From Rhizobacter sp. (GTDB lineage: Bacteria > Pseudomonadota > Gammaproteobacteria > Burkholderiales > Burkholderiaceae_C), in the NCBI GenBank assembly GCA_019635355.1, contig JAHBZQ010000002.1, positions 1 to 64,000 on the forward strand: a stretch of 64,000 bases of DNA, in the 5' to 3' direction. The notes under the pieces were generated by a model that saw nothing but the letters and a program-made list of their open reading frames with translations, was not told where the DNA came from and did not search any database. The translations under genes and the position numbers were made by a program. This document shows positions 33,601 to 42,221 of this stretch, one piece after another (position 1 is the stretch's first letter; each line of letters starts with the position of its first letter).

Positions 33601-34999
33601 TGCCGTTCCAGTCCACCGTGTAGTCGATGTACCCATTGCTGTCGTAGGCCGTCTGAGCAGCGGCAGCCGCACAGTTTTGTCCAGCGGCGCGTGAAATCGA
33701 AGTCAACTTCTTGTTGGTTGCGTTCTGGACGCTGGTGGCCGTCGTGTAGGTGGTGGACAGGCCCTTCTCAGTGCTCACTGTCGTCGAGTTGACACCGTAG
33801 GTGAAGGTGTCGCGCTCCTCTCCGCCCGCTAGGCCGCTCTCTTGGACGCGCTTGTCCGGGTAATACGCGTACGTGCTGTAGCGCACGCCGTTGTAACTGA
33901 TGCCGGTGAGCAGCGTGGAATCGGTGGCTTCGTAGTGGTAGGTGCGAATCGAGGGGCTGGCACCTGGCGAAGTCACTGTGGCTAGCATGCCACTACCGTT
34001 GTAGCCGTAAGTCCAAGTGTTGCCGGCTGGATCAGTCACGGCGCTGACGCGGTTTCCACTCCAGGTGATGTTGATGGTCTGACCCACACCGTTGGTCAGC
34101 TTGTGGATCTTTTCAGCACCGGCAGGACCATCCCATTGAAAGGCCACGATCAGCTCACCCGTGAAGCGCTGAATCCGGCTCGCCGGGCCGCCGTAGGGGT
34201 TGAAGCTGAACACCTTCTGGTCCTTGTACAGCGCCCACTCGCCGTAGTCGTAGTACAGCTCTCCAAGCTTCTCGTTGCCGCCAGCGACACGATAGACATA
34301 GCTGTAAGGGGCACCTGACTGGTCATAAAGCCAATAGGTGTATTGCTCGCCCCCCGGAAAGGTCACCGTTGCGCTGAGGGGGTAGGTGAAGCCCTCTTCG
34401 TTGGTGAACAGCGTGGAAGAGCGGACCAACCTCGGCGCATCCACCGACGAGGCCCACTTAGGCCCGAAGAGGAGTCCGCCCACATTGCCACGGCTGCGGT
34501 ATGTGCGGTCTAGACGAAGGCCGTGCAGCCCGCCAGCGGAAAAGTCCAATTCACTCTGGTACTTTTCTCCTGTTGCAATAACGACCGGCTTTTCGGTTGT
34601 CTCTTCGCAATCGGATTTGTCGGTGTTCTGGTTCGAGTCCCCCGTTGCGTTCTGCACGCCACCGCTCCAGCCAGAAATCACTCCATGGGCGAGCATAGTG
34701 GGGCTGAGTCCACCCAGATACAAACCTATCGGGTCCAGGACGCCGTCAAACACAACGCCATTGCTGAGCGGCGTAGACCGGACCGTTACGGACTGCTTAG
34801 ATGCAGAACTCCCGACCTCGCTCAGATTTTGATCTAGCGGATCCGGGGGACGGCCAGCCTCCGCGAGACCAATTACAAAAGGCAGCGTCATCGCGAGCAG
34901 CATGTTTCGCTGAGACGCGGCTCCAATTGCTGCTCTAGGAAGCGACAAAAGAGTTCGTTTTGCCGCCATTGACTGAACAAGACTGTTTGTCACTTGCAT
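30689..34999 (-). CDS. RHS-repeat toxin with papain-like C-terminal domain
   Basis: 1436 residues. A signal-like hydrophobic segment (MLLAMTLPFVIGLAEAG) lies near the start. A long series of YD repeats follows (YDNNGNLLQTVDALGR, YDLLGRTTSRSGG and many others, about 300-1200). The RHS core end is YRDQATGLWYNWHRVYDGETGRYTQSDPIGLAGGINTYAYAEGNPVSFVDPEGLDA. The DP-G-L boundary at about residue 1290 is where the variable toxin tip begins. The tip holds AGHVGIGVNS and NNCTNFVRSVLQQAG, a His and Asn-Cys pair suggesting a permuted papain/NlpC-like peptidase or acyltransferase fold. A coupled membrane gene follows. No VgrG or PAAR gene is nearby. Confidence 0.9.
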   Translation of the reverse strand: MQVTNSLVQSMAAKRTLLSLPRAAIGAASQRNMLLAMTLPFVIGLAEAGRPPDPLDQNLSEVGSSASKQSVTVRSTPLSNGVVFDGVLDPIGLYLGGLSPTMLAHGVISGWSGGVQNATGDSNQNTDKSDCEETTEKPVVIATGEKYQSELDFSAGGLHGLRLDRTYRSRGNVGGLLFGPKWASSVDAPRLVRSSTLFTNEEGFTYPLSATVTFPGGEQYTYWLYDQSGAPYSYVYRVAGGNEKLGELYYDYGEWALYKDQKVFSFNPYGGPASRIQRFTGELIVAFQWDGPAGAEKIHKLTNGVGQTINITWSGNRVSAVTDPAGNTWTYGYNGSGMLATVTSPGASPSIRTYHYEATDSTLLTGISYNGVRYSTYAYYPDKRVQESGLAGGEERDTFTYGVNSTTVSTEKGLSTTYTTATSVQNATNKKLTSISRAAGQNCAAAAAQTAYDSNGYIDYTVDWNGIVTDYQFDAKGVLQSKTRASGTAVALAETYVWASPENLLERTLKNTAGVAYAKQSFTYHTAGYASGRVASETWTDLIGGGSRQVTYAYTFHPNKSMATLTSTRLLPGGQTSVTTRNYDTLGNLSSVVNALGHQLSFSNYNGLGLPGRMTDANGLVIDYTYDLRGNVLTTAVQLPGGARTTTWTWNGRNQLLSMVPADGQARYFTYAASGRLTKVANSLGEEVNFSLARSLPATPEERVTSHTRHLPDWSGGVLTSSPSGGISSKEHSDSLGRPWKSLGNDGQQWSHSYDNNGNLLQTVDALGRKTTQTYDQLNRLKTTTVAADTGQAATTTYGYDNRGFLRTVTDSNGLVTTYTRNAFGEVTQEVSPNRGTTAYVYDVGGRLTQITRADGTVLSLGYDLLGRTTSRSGGALSETWTYDLGTNGIGRLTSTSYEAGSTSYGYAADGQLASMSVVTYGVTHNTSWSYDLAGRVTGMSYPDGTALDVQYGGAGRISAVRRASGGSWVTVADSMQYQPVGVVPYSWRFGNGRPRLWSLDTDGRVAANWSPGVHSLGYGYDSSNLMTGVTDGILATQSTVYGYDNAERLSSASRSADPSASLTIPYDGVGNRTSRTRGSDVAGYTYHPGTQRLHTVSGARALTLGYNANGDQTSETGYRGTRTYAYDAFGRMVQMNQGGVMAHQSRHDPHHLRVWKRDVIGGVNHDTRFVYAPDGRLLYEQRSGGVVQNTAYVWLGEELLGIVRGGMFHASHNDHLGRPEVLTNGSGVVSWRARNDAFDRQATPTDTVGGFNIGLPGQYRDQATGLWYNWHRVYDGETGRYTQSDPIGLAGGINTYAYAEGNPVSFVDPEGLDATVCLYPGAVTAGHVGIGVNSSSTVGYYPRSESPGLAAITGTPGAVKSDSKQAEQCKTISTTAEQDKKMTDFIARTTANPGTYRLAGNNCTNFVRSVLQQAGVSTPGSPGPRPYFEGLPGRP

Positions 35000-35246
35000 A
35001 TCTCTGTTACAAATTCCGAGTTAGTGCAGTGCCGATCAATACGTCTCGAGCGAGCCTCGCTGTCCTCTGACGCATCCGCTAGCGAGCACCGTCATTGCGA
35101 CGAGATCAAAAGCAATCTGCGCGACGAAAGGCTTGGGACGTTCTCGTCCCCTGGGTACACGGCCCCACTTGTGCTTGCAGGCAAGTCAAGGGGGAAATGC
35201 TGCGACCCTTTGCGTCACAGCGCCGAGCCAAAGCTCTGCCGAGCGG

Positions 35247-35642
35247 TCATCCAGAGATCTGCCGCCGGCTCTTGGTCCGAGCCGCGGGGCTGAGCGCCAT
35301 AGCAGATGCCTTGCCAGTGGCGCCGGCGCAGGATCCGCCCAACACACGGATGTCGAGAGGAGCCGTATGGGCAGTGCGACTACCGGAGGATCCCCCACCA
35401 ACGATCGCCACCTTGTCCCCACGGCGAATCTGGCAGGCGGCGCTACCCGGGTTTGGCGAGAAGACCTGAACGCCCGCTGGCTCGACGATGCGCCGCACGG
35501 CCTCCGCGGCACTTGGACTCTGGCCGCCAGAACCCGATGCCTGAGCGAGCGCAGAAGAAACGGGAATCACCCCGAGCACCGCAACCAGCCATGAACATGG
35601 CCAGCCGCGTACGCGCACCGCGCGCGGCAACAACTCATTCAT
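35247..35642 (-). CDS. Small exported protein of unknown function
   Basis: 131 residues from the ATG at 35642 (MNELLPRAVRVRGWPCSWLVAVLGVIPVSSALAQ), a clear Sec signal peptide ending AQA. The mature part is short and includes VEPAGVQVFSPNPGSAACQIRRGDKVAIVGGGSSG and GGSCAGATG. No family was recognised. It lies upstream of rhs on the same strand with about 250 bases between, so it could be cotranscribed but need not be. The longer frame to 35672 lacks a better start. Confidence 0.55.
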   Translation of the reverse strand: MNELLPRAVRVRGWPCSWLVAVLGVIPVSSALAQASGSGGQSPSAAEAVRRIVEPAGVQVFSPNPGSAACQIRRGDKVAIVGGGSSGSRTAHTAPLDIRVLGGSCAGATGKASAMALSPAARTKSRRQISG

Positions 35643-36506
35643 ATCAGCTCCCTGACAATTCTGATCAACCAAACCTGAAGGCTGGAGTCATCTTCCGTGA
35701 CTTGAGCCAAGGTCGCAGCCGCTCCCGCCTGCCTCCGCTACAGGAGCGACTGTTCGTTCCTGAGCGGTAGCGATGGGACTGCTCAATAATCGACAATGTC
35801 CGAGACATAGGACATCGTCAATATAGGGTTAGCTCCGATTCCCGTCCGGCACAAGCCCGCCACCAAGACTCACAGAGGCCGCTGCGCCGCTCCGTATTGC
35901 CCAGTCGATCTCGCCCAGGAACCGCCGCCGAGTTCTCACTCACGGGGACCCCTCCGGCTTGAGCGACCGGGTTCACTCACGTGGCAGCGGTTGGCGCGGT
36001 AGCACTCAGCCGCGGCAACTGCCATTGGCACGGCGATGACGGCAAAGGCCCACACCTAAGGCTCGATCCCGTTCTGCTCGCCTTTGGTGGACCAGATGCA
36101 GTGGTTCACCTATCAAGCCATGGCCTGTGACCCCTTACGGCAGACCGCCGTCCTCGCAGCCCTCCTCAAAACTGAGATCTCCGGGGCGCACTGGGCCGGC
36201 CAATCCAGTGCAGCGCTCAGCCTGATGGCTCTCCAGTAAGGCCTTCAACGACGCAGATCGCACCGGGCCGGCTGGGCGCACTTAACCCCGTCTCTTGCCA
36301 CCAATGAGTACCTGACCAAGCCGCGCCCTCGACGGTCGACGCTGCAGCGGGCTCGCGGGGTCCAAGGCGAATGGTCGGGTGAGCAGCCTCAGAGCGTCAA
36401 CCTCTTTGGTCGAGCCAACGACACCCTTGTGGCCGAAGATGCACGGTTGTTGCACGGCCACCACCGAGTGTGAGACCCTGAGCTGCCGAAGCGCCCAAGG
36501 AAAGGC
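35643..36506. other. Long stretch without a recognisable gene
   Basis: About 860 bases. Short open frames exist (one at about 36092-36240 plus begins MQWFTYQAMACDPLRQ) but none has a recognisable domain or a clear ribosome site. It is probably decayed DNA next to IS5 copy 3. No RNA gene or repeat array was seen. Confidence 0.5.
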
Positions 36507-36701
36507 ATGGCAATGAACTATCTGATCCCGAGCGCCGCCGCGGTCCTGTTTGCACTTTTCGCAGCTTCCGCAAATGCGCGTACACCATATCAAGCGTGTC
36601 TCAAGGACCACCGCTCGATGAAGGTGGACGCGGAAGTCGGTATGACTATGCCGATCGCGAAATTCATTGTCTCCGGCAAGCTCGACGTGCGCTCCCTGGT
36701 A
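36507..36701 (+). pseudogene. Exported protein truncated by IS5 copy 3
   Basis: ATG at 36507 after AAGGAAAGGC opens MAMNYLIPSAAAVLFALFAASANA, a Sec signal peptide, then RTPYQACLKDHRSMKVDAEVGMTMPIAKFIVSGKLDVRSL. The native frame ends at the left border of the IS after about 65 residues. The segment right of the IS does not continue it in any obvious way. The missing part and the function are unknown. Confidence 0.6.
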
Positions 36702-38222
36702 GTCGGCCCTGAACAACCCCAGAGCCCTTGCCGTTGCTTGCTTTCCGGGCGATTGCCGATGGTGTGAGTTGCAGGATTGAGGCCCAATTGCTCTCGGTTC
36801 CGTGCAAACTGCACCGAGGTTGCCGATGGGTCCGAAGCCCCGACAAGACGCCGCCGAGCAGGACTTGTTCCGGATGGAACTGGTCAACCTGATCGATCAA
36901 CGGCATGAACTGGTCAAGCTCGCCGCACTGATCGACTGGCCGGCCTTCGAGCAGGCCTGGGGCCCCAAGTTCGAATCCACCACCGGCCGGCCTGCGCTGC
37001 CCACGCGGCTGATGGCCTCGCTGCTGTACCTGAAGCACACGTTCGCGTTGTCGGATGAGGACGTGGTCGAGCGCTGGATCGAGAACCCGTATTGGCAGCA
37101 CTTCAGCGGGCAGCGCTACTTCCAGCATGAACTGCCCTGCGACCCGTCGAGCCTGGTGCGCTGGAGGCAGCGCATTGGCGAGGAAGGCTGCGAGTGGCTG
37201 CTGGAGCACAGCATCAAGGCGGCGATGTCGGCCGGTGTGATGAAGCGGCAGAGCCTGAGCACCGTCATCGTGGACACCACGGTGCAGCCCAAGGCCATTG
37301 CGCACCCCACCGACAGCCGGCTGCTGAACCGGGCCAGAGAGCAGCTGGTGGCTGCGGCGCAGGACGCTGGCATCGAGCTGCGCCAGAGCTACGCGCGGGT
37401 GGGCAAGACCGCCGAAGCCCAGGCCGGCCGCTATGCTCACGCCCAGCAGTGGCGCCGCATGCGCCGCGAGGTGAAGAAGCTGCGCACCTGGCTGGGCCGC
37501 GTGATCCGCGACGTGCAGCGCAAGACGGGCGAGATCACCGGCGTACTGAAGACCCGCATGGAGACCGCGCAGCGGCTGCACGCCCAGCAGCGGGACTCCA
37601 AGAACAAGCTGTACGCGCTACATGCCCCTGAGGTCGAGTGCATCGCCAAGGGCAAGGCCAGGACGCCGTACGAGTTCGGTGTGAAGACCTCCGTGGCCGT
37701 GACGGCCAAAGAAGGCGTGGTGGTGGGCATGCGCTCGATGCCCGGCTCACCGTACGACGGCTACACGCTGCACAGTCAGCTGGAGCAGGTGGAGATCCTC
37801 ACGGGGGTGAAGCCCGCCATGGCGCTGGCCGACCGCGGCTACCGGGGTGTGCAGCCGCCTGACGGAACCAGGCTGCTGCTGAGCCACACGCGGGGGCTGC
37901 CCAAGGCGCTGAAGAAGCTGCTCAAGCGCCGTCAGGCCATCGAGCCCACCATCGGCCACATGAAGACCGACGGGTTGCTGGCGCGCAACTGGCTCAAAGG
38001 CAGCGACGGCGACGCCTTCCACGCGGTGCTGTGCGGTGCCGGACACAACCTGCGGCTGATCCTGGCGCACCTGCGGGTGCTTGTCTTGGCATTGATCGTT
38101 CTGACGCGCTACGCGATGAACGCGCTCCTGGCGGTCTGGCCGGATGCGATCGCTGCTCGCACGCGCCTACTGCGCCCAGCCGCCGTTCTGGCCTCGGCTT
38201 GAACGGGTTGTTCAGGGCAGAC
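36702..38222 (+). mobile_element. IS5-family insertion sequence, copy 3
   Basis: 1521 bp with TA at both outer flanks (36700-36701, 38223-38224). It differs from copies 1 and 2 by at least two substitutions inside the transposase gene (near 37182, GAAGAA to GAGGAA; near 37236, GGC to GGT). Both are silent. Confidence 0.92.
36826..38202 (+). CDS. IS5-family transposase (copy 3)
   Basis: The 458-residue protein is identical to the other two copies despite the silent substitutions. The DDE motifs are intact, so this copy is also potentially active. Confidence 0.93.
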   Translation: MGPKPRQDAAEQDLFRMELVNLIDQRHELVKLAALIDWPAFEQAWGPKFESTTGRPALPTRLMASLLYLKHTFALSDEDVVERWIENPYWQHFSGQRYFQHELPCDPSSLVRWRQRIGEEGCEWLLEHSIKAAMSAGVMKRQSLSTVIVDTTVQPKAIAHPTDSRLLNRAREQLVAAAQDAGIELRQSYARVGKTAEAQAGRYAHAQQWRRMRREVKKLRTWLGRVIRDVQRKTGEITGVLKTRMETAQRLHAQQRDSKNKLYALHAPEVECIAKGKARTPYEFGVKTSVAVTAKEGVVVGMRSMPGSPYDGYTLHSQLEQVEILTGVKPAMALADRGYRGVQPPDGTRLLLSHTRGLPKALKKLLKRRQAIEPTIGHMKTDGLLARNWLKGSDGDAFHAVLCGAGHNLRLILAHLRVLVLALIVLTRYAMNALLAVWPDAIAARTRLLRPAAVLASA

Positions 38223-38285
38223 TACCAAGTCCAGTAGCGCTAACGGTTTGGTCGCGTGGCGTCGTGACCGAACGCGCACAGCTAG
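38223..38285 (-). repeat. Relic matching the start of the gene at 41557-42192
   Basis: About 60 bases beginning TACCAAGTCCAGTAGCGCTA match 42052-42114 (TACCAAGTCCAGTAGGGCTA) with scattered mismatches. Read on the minus strand, both encode a segment like VRSRRHAT-PLALLDLV. This is the broken end of a paralogue cut by IS5 copy 3. Confidence 0.6.
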
Positions 38286-39562
38286 AAGTCACAGTACTGG
38301 CTGAAATTGCGCGCTCCTTGGAAAGACGTCCCGATCACCTGGCCGATGAAGTCTGATTGTGGAGTCCGGGTGTTCGCTCCAATGACCGCCAGCCCTCGAC
38401 CGTTCCGACAGTTCACGATTACCTTGACTTCTCTCGGGCATCGGTTGGTCAAAGTGATAGGCCCGGGCACGTCATAGGTTTCAAACCGGTGGCCGGAGAC
38501 GAACGCCCCTTGACGGGTGTACTCCACGTTCTCAACTTTCACGCTCATGGTCGTACCCTCTTCCCGGCGCACGTCCAGGCATGCCAGGTCCTCTGGCGTA
38601 TTGGCCCTGCCCATCAGGGATCCGGAGAGCGCGCGTCGCTCTGCGGCACGCCCCTCGGCTTGTGCCTTCGCATGGCCCAGCCCAGCCGCCCGCTTACGCC
38701 ACTGCTCAGCCAAGGCATGGTCCCTCAGCCAAGCAGGCCCAGTGCTATAGAGGCCGAAGAGGTTGTACATGGCTGTCGTGTTCTGCCGGCTTGCTGCGAG
38801 GGTGTACCAAGCGATCGCTTGTCGGTAGTCCCGCACCGTTGGGTGGCTCGCCGTTGACAGCTGAAAGCCGGCCCACACCATTGCCTCCACGTTGCCCTTG
38901 CTCGCTTCGGCTTCGAGCGCTTCGCGGATCCTCGGCAATGCGTCGTCATCGGAACGTCGGGAGTAGTGCGCCTCTTCTAAGGCATCGGCATAGCTCATAG
39001 GCCTAGTGGCTTGCCTTTGGGTCCCGCCGACGGAACCGGCAGGCAATTGGTCGGCGAACGCCAACAAGTGATCAAAGCCACTCACCTCCTGGAACACGCC
39101 AGCTCTCCCCCCTTTACCATTGCCGGCGGCATCGAGCCAATTGAAGTCGTAATGGGTGAAGTCTCCCTTCAGAAAGATCATGGCGCCCGAGTTGCCTTGA
39201 CACTGGCTTGGTTCGTTGGTCAACCGAAGCCAGATGTGTGAGGTGGTTGAGGCGTGGTGGCTGTGAACGACGCCACGGCAGGTCCAGGTTCGCCCTCGCG
39301 CCAGGAGATCCCCCTCCAGCGAAGTGGTGCCATCCGCTCGTCTCAGCAGTCTCAAGTTCATCCAGGTCTCTCCGTCCGGATCCGCCAGTCGAATCAACCC
39401 GTCAGAAGGTGACCCGGGCGAGCGTGACGAGGCAGCCGCCGACTCGGTGGTCGGTGTGGCGGCGGCCCGGCTGGCCGGCCCCGACTGCGCCGTTGCCGAG
39501 GCGCAGCAGGTGACAATGATCACGAGCCAGAAATGGCGGGCGAGATCTTGGGTAAGCGACAT
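38282..39562 (-). CDS. Exported Sel1/TPR-type protein
   Basis: 426 residues. Signal peptide HFWLVIIVTCCASATAQ, a low-complexity Ser/Ala/Pro linker, then a beta-rich domain (ADPDGETWMNLRLLRRADGTTSLEGDLL...CRGVVHSHHASTTSHIWLRL). Sel1-like repeats follow at about 235-320: NVEAMVWAGFQLSTASHPTVRDYRQAIAWYTLAASRQNTTAMYNLFGLYSTG and AEQWRKRAAGLGHAKAQAEGRA. A C-terminal beta region (YDVPGPITLTNRCPREVKVIVNCRNGRG) completes it. Probably periplasmic and involved in protein contacts; no enzymatic motif. Stands alone on the minus strand between two IS elements. Confidence 0.7.
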   Translation of the reverse strand: MSLTQDLARHFWLVIIVTCCASATAQSGPASRAAATPTTESAAASSRSPGSPSDGLIRLADPDGETWMNLRLLRRADGTTSLEGDLLARGRTWTCRGVVHSHHASTTSHIWLRLTNEPSQCQGNSGAMIFLKGDFTHYDFNWLDAAGNGKGGRAGVFQEVSGFDHLLAFADQLPAGSVGGTQRQATRPMSYADALEEAHYSRRSDDDALPRIREALEAEASKGNVEAMVWAGFQLSTASHPTVRDYRQAIAWYTLAASRQNTTAMYNLFGLYSTGPAWLRDHALAEQWRKRAAGLGHAKAQAEGRAAERRALSGSLMGRANTPEDLACLDVRREEGTTMSVKVENVEYTRQGAFVSGHRFETYDVPGPITLTNRCPREVKVIVNCRNGRGLAVIGANTRTPQSDFIGQVIGTSFQGARNFSQYCDF

Positions 39563-39675
39563 GGGGGTGACTCCCTAGAGTGAGCGTTGCGAGCGTCTTG
39601 GACTAGAAGCCGGCAGTGACGGGTTGCAGTCGGATGCGGGGGATAGAGGTCGAGCGCCTGGCACACATGGGTTCT

Positions 39676-40715
39676 CCTGATTAGCAACGACCATCAGTAG
39701 CTCGCCCCATGAGCCAGTGGCCGTCGACGATGTGCCTTCCCGCAACGGAGGCCATCATGCCAATCAACAGCATCCAGTTCCAGCCCGGTCTGTCGATGTT
39801 TGCTTTCATCGAACGCTACGGCACCGAGGAGAAGTGCGAGGCCGCGATCGCAGCAGCGCGCTGGCCCGACGGCTACATCTGTCCGCGCTGCCAGGGTACC
39901 GCAGCCCTGTCCTTCCGCCGCGGGCGGCAGTCGTTCCGGGAGTGTCGCGGCTGCCGCTACCAATGCAGCCTGATCGTCGGCACCATGTTCGAAGGCACCA
40001 AGGTCGCCCTGACGCGCTGGTTCCTGGCGATGCAGTTGCTCAGTCAAGCCAAGAACAATGTCGCCGCCTTGGAACTGCGGCGCCAGCTGGGCGTGTCGTA
40101 TCCCACAGCCTGGCTCATGAAGCACAAGATCATGGAAGCGATGCGGCAGGCCGAGGAGGACCGGCAGCTCTCCGGACGCGTTGAGATCGACGACGCCTAC
40201 CTCGGTGGAGAGCGCAGCGGCGGCAAGACCGGTCGCGGATCGGAGAACAAGGTCCCTTTTGTGCTGGCGGTGCAGACGATCGGCTTGAACGCCAAGCCTG
40301 ATGTCGTCTGCATCGCCCAACTGCCGTTTCGTCGCGAAGCCATCGCCGAGTTCTGCGCCCAGCACTTGGTGCGTCCGCTGACTGTCGTGTCCGACGGGCT
40401 GGACTGCTTCGCCGTGGCCTCCGGCGCCGGCGTGCACGAGCGCATCGTCACCGGCGGCGGCAAGGCCGCGGCCCGGCATCCAGAGTTTCAGGCGGTCAAC
40501 ATCATGCTGAGCAACCTGAAGACCGCGCTGACCGGGACGTACCACGCCTTCAAGTTCAGCAAGTACGCCCAGCGCTACCTGGCTGAGTTCCAGTACCGGT
40601 TCAACCGACGCCGCGACATGGCCGCCATGCTTGGCGAGATGGTCGTCGGGATGCTTCATGCCAAACCGGCTCACATGGCTCTCATCAGGCGGCCTGAGGC
40701 TTGTTGCTAATCAGG
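39676..40715 (+). mobile_element. IS1595-family insertion sequence
   Basis: 1040 bp with inverted terminal repeats CCTGATTAGCAAC / GTTGCTAATCAGG, flanked by the 8-bp direct repeat TGGGTTCT at 39668-39675 and 40716-40723. The exact duplication shows an undisturbed insertion. Confidence 0.95.
39757..40710 (+). CDS. IS1595-family transposase
   Basis: 317 residues from the ATG at 39757 after CGGAGG. An N-terminal zinc ribbon (ICPRCQ...FRECRGCRYQ, about 45-85) precedes the DDE (ISXO2-like) domain: GRVEIDDAYLGGERSGGKTGRGSENKVPFVLAVQ, VVSDGLDCF, and FKFSKYAQRYLAEFQYRFNRR, which contains the final acidic residue. Length and motifs are complete, so it should be active. The frame upstream to 39709 crosses the left inverted repeat and is not needed. 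Confidence 0.95.
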   Translation: MPINSIQFQPGLSMFAFIERYGTEEKCEAAIAAARWPDGYICPRCQGTAALSFRRGRQSFRECRGCRYQCSLIVGTMFEGTKVALTRWFLAMQLLSQAKNNVAALELRRQLGVSYPTAWLMKHKIMEAMRQAEEDRQLSGRVEIDDAYLGGERSGGKTGRGSENKVPFVLAVQTIGLNAKPDVVCIAQLPFRREAIAEFCAQHLVRPLTVVSDGLDCFAVASGAGVHERIVTGGGKAAARHPEFQAVNIMLSNLKTALTGTYHAFKFSKYAQRYLAEFQYRFNRRRDMAAMLGEMVVGMLHAKPAHMALIRRPEACC

Positions 40716-40723
40716 TGGGTTCT

Positions 40724-41556
40724 TGCGTTGCAGTCATCAGGTGAAGGGACACGGTTCTTCGCCCAGACTGCGCCAGATCGAGTAACGCTAACAGGTCGTG
40801 GATTCTGTTCCCTCAGCGCAGTTAGGCTGAGCATGGCTTGCCACAATGGCGGACGGCCTTCCGTGAGTGAACTTGCGTGTGAGACGCTGCTGCGCCAGCG
40901 GCTTTCCTGCAGAAGCGGTTTGGAGCCAACCAGCGACCTGTTCTGTGTTCCACGTGGTTGTTCAGGCAGCCCGTTGGCGATAAATACCAAGACGGTTGAC
41001 AACGGAAAGCCTACCCAGTAGCGGAGCACTCGATCAGCATCCGATCGTCGTCAGGCCACCTGGTTTCTCCTCCGCGAACCGGAGCGGCCGCAACACCGCC
41101 GATGCTGCACCAAGGTGCGCAAGGTGTTGGCTCGCTACCTGCACACTCGCCGCTTGGTGGCTGTGGCCGACTGAGGGGTGCTCTCCATCGATATGGCCAC
41201 GATCCGGCAAGGTCCGCGTCGCTTTGGCGGGGCGCAGTTCCCCGTCTCTCGGCAAGTTGGGTTGAGAAGCTTGCAGAGAAGTTGCCGAGATTGGCTTGGT
41301 TACTGCGCTGCTGACGTCGGCCGCTAAACAATGGACGGTCAACGAGCGAGAATGATCGGCGTGTTCGAATGACCGCAAAGCTAGAGAGATTGGCCGTCGA
41401 GGTCATCGCGACGAAGGTACTAAGCGCTTGAACCTCCTCTGGCGACGTCAAGTGACGTTGCTCGGCGGCGGCGATGCGCTCACGTTGGCAAGGCGAGCTC
41501 AAAGGTCGGCTACCGCTGAGCAGCACATTAGACAAGTTAGGTTGGTGCCGTCCGCG
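40724..41556. other. Gene-poor segment with a transposase relic
   Basis: About 830 bases with no intact gene. At about 41112-41210 plus, the frame LARYLHTRRLVAVAD-stop-GVLSIDMATIRQ resembles the VVVADRGLLSIDNL core of IS1634/IS4-type transposases, with a TGA stop where Arg is expected. The rest is unassigned. Confidence 0.4.
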
Positions 41557-42192
41557 CTAGGCGAGTTCGGGTTGCTGATCGCTGCGGCCACACTCAACGG
41601 CAAAAGAGTGATCGTTGGCGCAGCATGCCCGAGCAGCCTCCCACTGTACGTCAAGCATGCCTGCGCCGGGCGGCCTGCGGAGTACGACAACTGCGACCTT
41701 GCAGAAGGGCAAGTCCGCCAGGAGGCCTCCTGCCATGTACAGGTCCCAGGCGTCAAGCTGATGGGCGGGCGGCTTTGGGGTCTGTGCCTCTGGCAATGGC
41801 GGTGGCTCGATCAACGGTTCGCCTGTCAAACGCAGGTTGAACCTAGCGGCGAACGCCTCAAGGACTGTGCTTCGCCACAGCGACAAGACCGCATAGCGCC
41901 AACGCGAATCTTTCGCGCAGAGGCTGCCTCCAGCCCACTCAGCGGGCGACATGCAGTTGTCTAGGGCGCTGGCGAGCAGTTGCCCGAAAGGCGCGGCCGG
42001 CTGAATCCAGGCAGCGCCCATGTCGAGTTCTGCGCCGGCACAGTCGGACAGTACCAAGTCCAGTAGGGCTAACGGTCTGGTCGCGTGGCGTCGAGAGCGA
42101 GCGCGCACAGCCAGTGCCGCACGATGTGAGATCGGACGTATGGTCATATGTGCGAAACGGTGTATGCCGCAGTCAGTTGGAGCTTCTGCCAA
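41557..42192 (-). CDS. Hypothetical protein downstream of an XRE regulator
   Basis: 211 residues from the ATG at 42192; MTIRPISH at 42147 is an alternative. The composition looks protein-like and includes LALLDLVLSDCAGAELDMGAAWIQPAAPFGQLLASALDN, DSRWRYAVLSLWRSTVLEAFAARFN and HQLDAWDLYMAGGLLADLPFCKVAVVVLRRPPG. No family was recognised. It lies 29 bases downstream of the small XRE gene at 42222-42437 on the same strand, so the two may form an operon under the palindromic operator. A diverged fragment of the same sequence lies at 38223-38285. Confidence 0.45.
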   Translation of the reverse strand: MAEAPTDCGIHRFAHMTIRPISHRAALAVRARSRRHATRPLALLDLVLSDCAGAELDMGAAWIQPAAPFGQLLASALDNCMSPAEWAGGSLCAKDSRWRYAVLSLWRSTVLEAFAARFNLRLTGEPLIEPPPLPEAQTPKPPAHQLDAWDLYMAGGLLADLPFCKVAVVVLRRPPGAGMLDVQWEAARACCANDHSFAVECGRSDQQPELA

Positions 42193-42221
42193 CTCAATCC
42201 TCAGCGGCAGCCTCGATGAGC

